DNA of 53,549 bases. Origin: Bacteroidales bacterium (GTDB lineage Bacteria; Bacteroidota; Bacteroidia; Bacteroidales; UBA932). Position numbers and translations under genes: made by a program. Positions 9,081-15,674 of this stretch are shown one piece after another. The number at the start of each line of letters is the position of its first letter. Positions within the stretch are counted from its first letter, which is position 1. The notes beneath the pieces are model-generated. The model saw only the letters and a program-made list of their open reading frames with translations. It was not told where the DNA came from and did not search any database. The DNA lies in contig JAKSJN010000014.1 of assembly GCA_024402135.1 (NCBI GenBank), forward strand, positions 1 to 53,549, read 5' to 3'.

Positions 9081-9830
9081 ATGAAATTCATCAGTTGGAA
9101 CGTCAACGGTCTTCGTGCCGTAGCCGGCAAAGGTTTCGCCGGAATATTCGATGATTTCGATGCCGACTTTGTCTGTCTGCAGGAGACAAAACTGCAGGAG
9201 GGGCAGATCGACCTTGAATTCCTCGGATATACCTCTTATTGGAACTATGCCGACAAGAAAGGATACTCCGGCACAGCAATCTATACCCGCAAGGAACCGA
9301 TCTCGGTAAGTTACGGCATCGGAATAGATGAACACGACCATGAAGGCCGTACAGTGACGCTGGAGATGGAGGACTTCTTCCTCGTCTGTGTCTATGTCCC
9401 TAATTCCCAGGACGGACTCAGGCGTCTGGATTACCGTATGAAATGGGAGGATGATTTCAGGGCGTACCTCAACGGCCTGGCGACAAAGAAAGGAGTTATT
9501 GTCTGCGGAGACATGAACGTGGCTCACAATGAAATCGACCTGAAGAATCCAGCCACAAACCATTTCAATGCCGGTTTCAGCGACGAGGAGCGTGGAAAGA
9601 TGAGCGAATTGCTTGGTTCAGGATTCATCGATACCTGGCGTCTTCAGCATCCAGAAGAGGCGAAGTATTCATGGTGGTCGTACCGCATGAAAGCCCGTGA
9701 AAGAAACGTCGGGTGGCGTATCGACTATTTCCTCGTTTCGGAATCTCTGCGGGAGCGCATTGTTTCGACTGACATTCTCAATGATGTTTTCGGATCCGAT
9801 CATTGTCCTGTTCTCCTTGAACTTGACTGA
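9081..9830 (+). CDS. xth: exodeoxyribonuclease III
   Basis: This AP endonuclease/3'-5' exonuclease of the EEP fold acts in base-excision repair. In 249 residues it shows MKFISWNVNGLRA, the metal-binding Glu in QETKLQ, the catalytic GDMNVAHNEIDL segment and the terminal GSDHCPVLLEL with the catalytic Asp-His. The frame stays open upstream into cysS, but the ATG at 9081, two bases after the cysS stop, gives the canonical family N-terminus. It is the last gene of the run and is followed by a hairpin terminator. Confidence 0.95.
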   Translation: MKFISWNVNGLRAVAGKGFAGIFDDFDADFVCLQETKLQEGQIDLEFLGYTSYWNYADKKGYSGTAIYTRKEPISVSYGIGIDEHDHEGRTVTLEMEDFFLVCVYVPNSQDGLRRLDYRMKWEDDFRAYLNGLATKKGVIVCGDMNVAHNEIDLKNPATNHFNAGFSDEERGKMSELLGSGFIDTWRLQHPEEAKYSWWSYRMKARERNVGWRIDYFLVSESLRERIVSTDILNDVFGSDHCPVLLELD

Positions 9831-9852
9831 TACTGGATACCTTTAAGATATG

Positions 9853-9882
9853 AAGAGTGGCCTTGACGGGTCACTCTTTATT
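9853..9882 (+). terminator. hairpin terminator after the cysS-xth run
   Basis: AAGAGTG (9853-9859) pairs with CACTCTT (9872-9878), extended inward by a G-T wobble and two G-C pairs around a six-base loop. A short T-rich tail follows. It lies 22 bases after the exonuclease stop. Confidence 0.7.
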
Positions 9883-9888
9883 GTTTCC

Positions 9889-10017
9889 ATAGTGGATGGC
9901 AGTTCTTCTCTTTCGCCGTCTCGCTAAAGCTCGACCCCACCATTCGCTACGCTCATGGTCCCCCCTCTTAACTGCCGAGGGTGGCAGTGGCTCCAGTGAA
10001 GACTGCCCATCCACTAT
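9889..10017. repeat. long imperfect inverted repeat between convergent genes
   Basis: The end arms 9889-9908 and 9998-10017 are reverse complements apart from two one-base offsets (ATAGTGGATGG at the outer ends). The 89-base interior has smaller inversions, for example ACCAT/ATGGT around the CGCTACG segment. No open frame or transposase is present. It could be a palindromic extragenic element, a MITE-like relic, or an extended structure separating the convergent transcripts. The reverse complement arms are seen directly; mobility is only inferred. Confidence 0.6.
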
Positions 10018-10058
10018 AACTGAATCCTACGGCTGTAGACGTAGCTTCTTTTCAGCAA

Positions 10059-11036
10059 TTATTTCTTGTTAAGAGACTCGTTGAGAAGGCAGCAGGAGCC
10101 GGAAATGATGGACGTGAGGGTCTGGGATTCGTGAGAGAGGGTCGCGAAGATGATTCCCATCTCCCAAGGTATGCCGTAGATGGTGCTGACTGCGAGCGCA
10201 ATAATATAGTGGAAAGCACCGAATCCTCCTGGTACAGGGACCAGACCGGCCACTGAGCCGACCAGCATAAGGAAGAGAGCGTCAGCGATACCCAGGCCGT
10301 AGTCGGCAGGAAGAGCCTTGATTGTGAGCCAGCTGGTCATGAGGAAACAGAGCCAGAGAAGAACTGTAAGAACAATGAACCAGCCCTTGCCTTTCATAGA
10401 GAAAACAGACTTCATTCCATCAATGGTACCGGACACAAAGCCCCAAAGCTTACCACATATCCTGTTGCTGTTTCTGAAATGCCATACGATCCATATGGCA
10501 GTCAGGCCCAGCAAAGCAAGCATTGCAAGGAGAAAGCCCAGATTAAGGCTTAGGCGGCTCGAGATGGGAGCAAAGACCTTGTCACTGAGAAACGCACCGA
10601 AACGCTCGCGGGAGGTCCATGCGGTGATTATCAGCATCGCGAACAGCATGAACATGTCCCAGGCTCGCTCGACTACCACTGTTCCCAGAACCTTGTCATA
10701 AGCAGTTCCACGCCGAGATACGACTCCGCATCTTACAAGTTCGCCGATATGCTGTACCGCCAGGTTTGTCAGACGGCCAAGACAGACGCCGTCCAGGCAG
10801 GCCGAACGGCTGACTGACGCGTCTACGGGTTTCAGCAGGAGCCTCCATCTTAATGCACGGACCATGCATGACAGGAATCCGACCGCCATTGACAGCACGA
10901 CAAGGAGCCAGTTGCAGGACTTGAGCACAGTCATGAAATCATCCCATTTCACTTCCCTGAAAGACAGGTAGAGCAACCCGACCGCAAGCGCGGCCGAGAA
11001 TGTGTATCTCAATATTTTACCCAGCGAATCCTTCAT
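10059..11036 (-). CDS. UPF0104 / lysylphosphatidylglycerol synthase-type membrane protein
   Basis: This 325-residue inner-membrane protein with about eight helices resembles the flippase-like membrane part of MprF (PF03706). Family marks are VRALRWRLLL after the second helix and LVPVPGGFGAFHYI near the C-terminus. No lysyl-transferase domain is fused, so amino-acylation of lipids is not expected; a role in lipid or glycolipid translocation is the usual inference for stand-alone members. It is transcribed away from the kinase gene from a promoter that abuts its start codon. Confidence 0.8.
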   Translation of the reverse strand: MKDSLGKILRYTFSAALAVGLLYLSFREVKWDDFMTVLKSCNWLLVVLSMAVGFLSCMVRALRWRLLLKPVDASVSRSACLDGVCLGRLTNLAVQHIGELVRCGVVSRRGTAYDKVLGTVVVERAWDMFMLFAMLIITAWTSRERFGAFLSDKVFAPISSRLSLNLGFLLAMLALLGLTAIWIVWHFRNSNRICGKLWGFVSGTIDGMKSVFSMKGKGWFIVLTVLLWLCFLMTSWLTIKALPADYGLGIADALFLMLVGSVAGLVPVPGGFGAFHYIIALAVSTIYGIPWEMGIIFATLSHESQTLTSIISGSCCLLNESLNKK

Positions 11037-11049
11037 CTTTGCAAAGATA
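11035..11049 (-). promoter_or_regulatory. promoter box and palindrome at the UPF0104 gene start
   Basis: The minus strand reads TATCTTTG (11042-11049), an exact TAnnTTTG box, then only CAAAG before the ATG, which predicts a leaderless or near-leaderless transcript. The box is part of a perfect 14-bp palindrome, ATCTTTGCAAAGAT (11035-11048), that also covers two bases of the start codon and could serve as an operator. Confidence 0.55.
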
Positions 11050-11067
11050 CCGAAAAATACGTATTTT

Positions 11068-11075
11068 TACGTTTC
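11068..11075 (+). promoter_or_regulatory. -7-like promoter box of the kinase operon
   Basis: TACGTTTC matches TAnnTTTG except for the last base and lies 16 bases before the kinase ATG, the expected distance for a Bacteroidota -7 element. No clear TTTG is seen at -33. Confidence 0.4.
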
Positions 11076-11091
11076 GTAATAAGCACTGAAG

Positions 11092-12093
11092 ATGAAAAGC
11101 ATACTTGGTATAGGAAACGCACTGACCGACGTACTCGCAGTACTTCCAGACGATTCACTCCTCGAGACTTACCATCTCCCGAAGGGCAGCATGCAGCATG
11201 TCGACATGGAGACCGGAGACAGAATCTGGGAGCACCTTAAGCAGCACGATGCCAAGTACGTCCCGGGAGGATCTGCCGCAAACACCATCACATGTACATC
11301 CATCTTCGGCATGCCTTCAGGCTACATCGGCAAGGTCGGGAACGATGAGCTCGGCAGCCTGTACCAGAGCTCCATGGAACAGTTCGGAGTAAAGACCCAC
11401 ATGCTTGTTGGTACGAAATCATCCGGACGCTGCAATGCATTCATCACAGGAGCCAACGCAGAGAGAACCTTTGCAACCTATCTTGGAGCCGCCCTTGAAC
11501 TCACACCGGAAGACCTCCAGCCCGAACAGTTCGAAGGCTGGGACTATTTCCACATCGAGGGCTATCTTGTGCAGAACCAGGAACTTATTTCAAAGGCTGT
11601 ACATATGGCGAAGGCAGCAGGATGCATTACCAGCCTGGACATGGCATCATACAATGTCGTGGAGTCCAACAACGCATTCCTGCACAATCTTGCTGACAGA
11701 TACATTGACATCATATTCGCAAACGAGTCCGAGGCCAAGGCTTTCACCCAGATGGAAGACCCGCATGAGGCTCTGGCAGAGATTGCCAAGTATTGTTCTG
11801 TAGCGATAGTCAAGGTTGGAAAGGACGGCAGCTGGGTGCGTTCCGGAGATGAAGAGCATTTCATCAAGGCCTGGCCAGCCACACCGGTGGACGCTACGGG
11901 AGCAGGAGACACCTATGCAGCAGGATTTCTGTATGCTCATTCGCTCGGCATGCCGCTCAAGGTTTGTGGAGAGATAGGTTCCATCATCGCGGCCAAGGTC
12001 GTCGAAGTGATCGGCACCAAGATAGACGTACCTCGCTGGAGAGACGCAAAGATTGAAATCAAGGAACTCATCAACGCGAACACAATCGAGTAA
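11092..12093 (+). CDS. PfkB-family kinase, probably adenosine kinase
   Basis: This 333-residue cytoplasmic ribokinase-fold enzyme transfers phosphate from ATP to a nucleoside or sugar. It opens with ILGIGNALTDVLA, has the PfkB signature-1-like glycine motif PGGSAANT, and carries the signature-2 anion-hole motif DATGAGDTYAAGF with the catalytic Asp. The overall pattern resembles bacterial proteins annotated as adenosine kinase, but PfkB substrate choice is hard to read from sequence. Its stop overlaps the next gene's ATG by one base (TAATG), which suggests translational coupling. Confidence 0.82.
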   Translation: MKSILGIGNALTDVLAVLPDDSLLETYHLPKGSMQHVDMETGDRIWEHLKQHDAKYVPGGSAANTITCTSIFGMPSGYIGKVGNDELGSLYQSSMEQFGVKTHMLVGTKSSGRCNAFITGANAERTFATYLGAALELTPEDLQPEQFEGWDYFHIEGYLVQNQELISKAVHMAKAAGCITSLDMASYNVVESNNAFLHNLADRYIDIIFANESEAKAFTQMEDPHEALAEIAKYCSVAIVKVGKDGSWVRSGDEEHFIKAWPATPVDATGAGDTYAAGFLYAHSLGMPLKVCGEIGSIIAAKVVEVIGTKIDVPRWRDAKIEIKELINANTIE

Positions 12094-12617
12094 TGAGCGT
12101 AAAGGATACACTGAGAGCTTTTCTGCTGAAGCGCAACCGCTGCAAGGAACCGACGGGCATCGTTCCTCTCGGCAAGGTGCACAAGGTCGTCACAATAATG
12201 AATGTGGACGACCCTCAGTATGACGTATGCCGCGACACTATCCAGGCTTGGTACCGCAAGAACAACATCCGCGGAGAAGTCTTCTTCATCGATTTCCGTA
12301 AACTCATAGAAAAGGAAAGGCTTACAACCAGTATCACAAACACCATTCTGCGCAAGGACCTCGATATCTTCGGCAGACCAAAGGCAGACAAGATGCGTGT
12401 CCTTGAAAACCTCAAGGCAGATATGGTCATCGTCCTTCCTACCATCGAAGACAGCTACCCTCTTGATTATCTGGTAGCGTGCTGCCATGCGGGATGCAGA
12501 GTAGGACGTACCGGCTGTGGCAGTGGCATCTATGACATCGAACTGACTCCCGACAAGGAGATGACCCAGCTTGAATTCTTCCACGCCATAATCGTCTGGC
12601 TGGAGAAGATCCAGTAG
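12093..12617 (+). CDS. DUF6913-like conserved protein
   Basis: This 174-residue soluble protein of unknown function has no signal peptide or membrane segment. The layout resembles the DUF6913 family seen mainly in Bacteroidota: a basic N-terminus, an alternating strand/helix core, a segment MVIVLPTIEDSYPLDYL followed by ACCHAGCRVGRTG, and a hydrophobic C-terminal helix. The family name is from memory and moderately sure. Start overlap with the kinase gene and a 23-base gap to the DUF368 gene place it in one operon with them. Confidence 0.65.
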   Translation: MSVKDTLRAFLLKRNRCKEPTGIVPLGKVHKVVTIMNVDDPQYDVCRDTIQAWYRKNNIRGEVFFIDFRKLIEKERLTTSITNTILRKDLDIFGRPKADKMRVLENLKADMVIVLPTIEDSYPLDYLVACCHAGCRVGRTGCGSGIYDIELTPDKEMTQLEFFHAIIVWLEKIQ

Positions 12618-12640
12618 GATTTATTAAGACAATCATAATA

Positions 12641-13546
12641 ATGAATATTATAAAAGATTTCATTATCGGCGTCAAGGGTTTCTTCATGGGCGCCGCCAAT
12701 GTCGTTCCGGGCGTATCCGGAGGCACCATAGCCCTTATCACAGGCATCTACGGCAAGCTCATCGATGCTCTCAATGCACTTATGACTCCAAAGCCGTACA
12801 AACTTCTTTTGAGCGGCAGACTCAAGGAATTCTGGAAGAGCATTGACGGAGAATTTCTTCTTTCGCTTGCCATCGGAGTCGTTGTCAGCATCTTTTCGCT
12901 TGCGAAGCTGATGGAATATGTCCTGGAGCACTACCCTGTACAGACCTGGGCATTCTTTTTCGGGCTCATCATAGCCTCGGCATGGCTGATGCTCCGCGAC
13001 ATCAAGGGATGGAAGGTCAAGGACGTGATATTTGCTCTATGCGGAGTCGCCATCGGCCTGGCAATCTGCACGCTATCCCCTACCGAGACAAGCGACAGTC
13101 TATGGTTCATTGCCATATGTGGAGCAATAGCGATCTGCACCATGATTCTTCCAGGGGTATCCGGCAGTTTCATCCTGGTCATTTTCGGCAAATACGACTA
13201 TATCATGTCTGCCATCAGTTCCATGAACATTCCGATCCTTGCCGCTTTTGCAATCGGCTGCGCCGGCGGTATTCTCGCATTCGCGAAGGCTCTCCACTGG
13301 CTGCTTGCCCGCTATGAGCGCCAGACAATGCTCATCCTGCTCGGTTTCGTAATCGGCTCGCTGGTTAAGGTCTGGCCATGGAACAACATGGAAGCCGTGA
13401 CAGCAGCACAGGAACTCCGTACCGGGATTCCTTGTGTCGGCGGTTCGCCTGAATTGCTTATCGTTCCTGCCATCATATGCTGTGCTGCAGGTCTTGCCTT
13501 CATCATCGCCATTGACGTATTCTCCAAGAAGCTTGCAAAAGCATGA
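12641..13546 (+). CDS. DUF368 membrane protein, putative polyprenyl-phosphate flippase (PopT family)
   Basis: This 301-residue protein has about eight to nine hydrophobic segments. The family hallmark is a repeated glycine motif, seen as VVPGVSGGTIALI near residue 22 and again as ILPGVSGSFILVI near residue 169, reflecting an internal inverted duplication. DUF368 proteins (PopT) were shown in other bacteria to return undecaprenyl phosphate to the cytoplasmic face for cell-envelope synthesis; the same role is inferred here. It is the last protein gene of the kinase operon and precedes tRNA-Arg by 70 bases. Confidence 0.88.
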   Translation: MNIIKDFIIGVKGFFMGAANVVPGVSGGTIALITGIYGKLIDALNALMTPKPYKLLLSGRLKEFWKSIDGEFLLSLAIGVVVSIFSLAKLMEYVLEHYPVQTWAFFFGLIIASAWLMLRDIKGWKVKDVIFALCGVAIGLAICTLSPTETSDSLWFIAICGAIAICTMILPGVSGSFILVIFGKYDYIMSAISSMNIPILAAFAIGCAGGILAFAKALHWLLARYERQTMLILLGFVIGSLVKVWPWNNMEAVTAAQELRTGIPCVGGSPELLIVPAIICCAAGLAFIIAIDVFSKKLAKA

Positions 13547-13589
13547 TAGAAATTGAGGAGCCAATAAGCGGTAATTCCAAAAATATCCT

Positions 13590-13597
13590 TATATTTG
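13590..13597 (+). promoter_or_regulatory. -7 promoter box of tRNA-Arg
   Basis: TATATTTG is an exact TAnnTTTG match, 19 bases before the mature 5' end of tRNA-Arg. No convincing TTTG is present at the -33 distance. Confidence 0.5.
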
Positions 13598-13616
13598 CAG
13601 TCCAAATATTGTGGAT

Positions 13617-13690
13617 GGTTCCGTAGCTCAGCTGGATAGAGCAACAGCCTTCTAAGCTGTGGGTCTTGGGTTCGAATCCCAACGGGATCA
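13617..13690 (+). tRNA. tRNA-Arg (anticodon TCT)
   Basis: The acceptor GGTTCCG pairs with CGGGATC with two G-T wobbles, and the D-arm is GCTC/GAGC. Anticodon stem ACAGC/GCTGT encloses CTTCTAA, giving TCT, and the T-arm TTGGG/CCCAA encloses TTCGAAT. CCA is not encoded. No integrase or duplicated 3' end is seen beside it, so it is not evidently an element attachment site. Confidence 0.95.
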
Positions 13691-13728
13691 CAAAAATGTC
13701 CTTTGAATTCGTTCGAAGGACATTTTTG
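13691..13728 (+). terminator. strong bidirectional terminator after tRNA-Arg
   Basis: CAAAAATGTCCTT (13691-13703) pairs exactly with AAGGACATTTTTG (13716-13728), and pairing continues inward with one T-G wobble to a TTCG tetraloop, a stem of about 17 bp. The A- and T-rich outer ends allow use on either strand. It begins one base after the tRNA. Confidence 0.85.
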
Positions 13729-13935
13729 TAATCTGATTAAGATTACAAAAGGCCTTCGGTTTTGCGGAGGGCTTTTTTTGTAATCTGATTAAGATAACAA
13801 ATGGCCTTCGTATTTTGCGGAGGACTTTTTTTGTAATCTGTTAAGATGACAAAAAGCCTTTCGTATTTTGCGGAGGGCTTTTTTGTAATCTGTTAAGATG
13901 ACAAAAAGCCTTTCGTATTTTGCGGAGGGCTTTTT
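13727..13935. repeat. four tandem 52-53 bp terminator-bearing repeats
   Basis: Units start at 13727, 13779, 13832 and 13884, each opening TGTAATCTG; a fifth partial unit starts at 13936. Every unit contains a hairpin of the type AAAAAGCCTTTCG / CGGAGGGCTTTTT, about 13 bp with two wobbles and a seven-base loop, flanked by A and T runs so it can stop transcription from both sides. Units 3 and 4 are almost identical; units 1 and 2 differ at several bases. The array separates tRNA-Arg from the convergent susCD genes. Confidence 0.85.
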
Positions 13936-13964
13936 TGTAATCTGTTCCTGGATTATATAGATAC

Positions 13965-13989
13965 AAAAAAGGGAGGCCATTGGCCTCCC
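13965..13989 (-). terminator. terminator of the susC-susD operon
   Basis: On the minus strand GGGAGGCC pairs with GGCCTCCC (13971-13989) and a run of six T follows (13965-13970). It lies 26 bases after the SusD stop codon and is a classic intrinsic terminator. Confidence 0.88.
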
Positions 13990-14015
13990 AACCTAATTAT
14001 TATCACTATTGATTG

Positions 14016-15668
14016 TTAATCAACGTTTCTGATTGGATTCTGTACAAGGTTTGGATTTCCATCCAATGTAGTGCTATGGAATGGGAACACATTATCGTCA
14101 ATGTTCTCGACAGTCTTTACTGCGCGCTTACAGAACCATGACTTACCATTGTATACATTCTGGCCATTTGTCATCTTGAAGCGGATAAGATCCTGACGGC
14201 GATGGCACTCGCCAACAAACTCCCAAGCGAGTTCGTCAAGGAGACCTCCAAGGATGATATCATCGCCACCCTCGTCTGTTGTGATCCACTCGTTGGCAAC
14301 GCCATCCTTCTTTCCCTGTACATTCCGGTTGTAGCGAAGGCCATACTTGTAGCAGCTGCCACCCTTGAGCTGTTCAGCGGTTACCTTTGCCTTTGCAGGG
14401 TTGCTCTTGAAGTTGCGGGCACGGACCTGTGATACGAGGTCGGCTGCAAGATCCTCCTGCTGACCAAGACGAAGGAGACACTCAGCCTTGATCATGAGAG
14501 CATCTGCATAACGGAAGATAACAAGGTCATCAGAGTAGGTACCGTTTGATCCGGTTCCAATCTCATACTTTCTCATTCGGGCACCTTCAAACTCATATGC
14601 GCCGTCAATATCACCAAACTCGATGGTATAGTTGCAGCCAGGGATTTCCTTACCCTGAGCATCTACCTGCTGGCCCCAGAACCAAGTGTCAGTGAGACGC
14701 TGGTCATCCTGGTCGTAGGACTCGATGAACTGTGAAAGTGCACCTGCTCCTGAGGTAGCCCAGCTATCGAAACCATAGGTTGCACGGTTTGAGTTGGCAA
14801 GCCAGAGGTTGGCAAATGAAAGACCGTACTCGTATGGATACTGGAATGGGAAGGTAAGAATCTGTTCAGGACTTCCTGAGATATCATCCTTGAAGTTGTC
14901 TGTATAGTTTGACGCGAGAGAGTAGAGTCCTGAGTTGATGACAGCATCAGCCTCAGCGAGTGCCTTGCTGTAGTAGCTCATGTCCTCTGCCTCACCAAAC
15001 TTCTTGAACCATGCATTATAGTTAAGATACATCTTTGCAAGAAGCATGTTGACTGTTGCATTGTTGACTACGCCATAGCCATTGTCGTCGCCGCAGTTGC
15101 CACGGAGATCGGTGAGTTCCTTGACGATGAAGTCGAAAGTCTCCTGTGGAGCAGCCTGTACAGGCATCCAGCCATCAGGATGATCGTACTGGGTGTCGAG
15201 AGGAATGTTGCGAAGAAGGTCAAAGAGGTTGTAGTACATCAATGCACGGAGAGCGCGGAGCTGGTTGTAGGTAACAGGATTTGCCTTGATCTGCTCAGCC
15301 TCCATCATTCTGTTGCACTCTGTGATAGCAGCATATGATGATGAATAGAAATCACGGATATGGCTGATACCATTGCTGAAAGTATGCTTGTGGAGAAGGA
15401 TGTAGTACTTTCCCCAACCGATTCCGAGACGAGAAGGAACGCACCAGAGGTCGGTCGCCTCCTCGATACCGGTAAGACCGTTCATTGCGGTATACACTGA
15501 ATGTACATTCTCGTATACCGATGAAAGCATAGCCTCTACGTCCATATCCTTGAACTCATAGTTCTCAGATGCAATCTGGCTGAAGATATGCTCGTCCAGA
15601 TTGGTACAGCTGCCGGCAAGCACAAGGCCTGCAACCGCTGACATGAATATGTTTATAGACTTTTTCAT
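14016..15668 (-). CDS. SusD/RagB-family outer-membrane lipoprotein
   Basis: This 550-residue surface lipoprotein binds nutrient ligand and caps its SusC partner. The signal peptide ends in the lipobox LAGSC (Cys near residue 20). The helical TPR-like SusD fold is indicated by the segment RALRALMYYNLFDLL near residue 125 and by the C-terminal region with EFVGECHRRQDLIRF. It lies six bases downstream of SusC. No glycoside hydrolase, sulfatase or surface glycan-binding protein adjoins it, so the ligand is open: a glycan, peptide or other oligomer. Confidence 0.92.
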   Translation of the reverse strand: MKKSINIFMSAVAGLVLAGSCTNLDEHIFSQIASENYEFKDMDVEAMLSSVYENVHSVYTAMNGLTGIEEATDLWCVPSRLGIGWGKYYILLHKHTFSNGISHIRDFYSSSYAAITECNRMMEAEQIKANPVTYNQLRALRALMYYNLFDLLRNIPLDTQYDHPDGWMPVQAAPQETFDFIVKELTDLRGNCGDDNGYGVVNNATVNMLLAKMYLNYNAWFKKFGEAEDMSYYSKALAEADAVINSGLYSLASNYTDNFKDDISGSPEQILTFPFQYPYEYGLSFANLWLANSNRATYGFDSWATSGAGALSQFIESYDQDDQRLTDTWFWGQQVDAQGKEIPGCNYTIEFGDIDGAYEFEGARMRKYEIGTGSNGTYSDDLVIFRYADALMIKAECLLRLGQQEDLAADLVSQVRARNFKSNPAKAKVTAEQLKGGSCYKYGLRYNRNVQGKKDGVANEWITTDEGGDDIILGGLLDELAWEFVGECHRRQDLIRFKMTNGQNVYNGKSWFCKRAVKTVENIDDNVFPFHSTTLDGNPNLVQNPIRNVD

Positions 15669-15674
15669 TTCTGT

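Noticed and set aside
13617-13690. tRNA-Arg as an integration site for a mobile element
   Set aside because: No integrase, no duplicated tRNA 3' end and only terminators and ordinary genes downstream.
13727-13935. CRISPR array
   Set aside because: The units are directly abutting with no variable spacers and no cas genes nearby.
13789-13980. A minus-strand frame with a repeated peptide in the terminator array
   Set aside because: The peptide repeat only mirrors the 52-bp DNA units; there is no sensible start context and the hairpins explain the sequence better.
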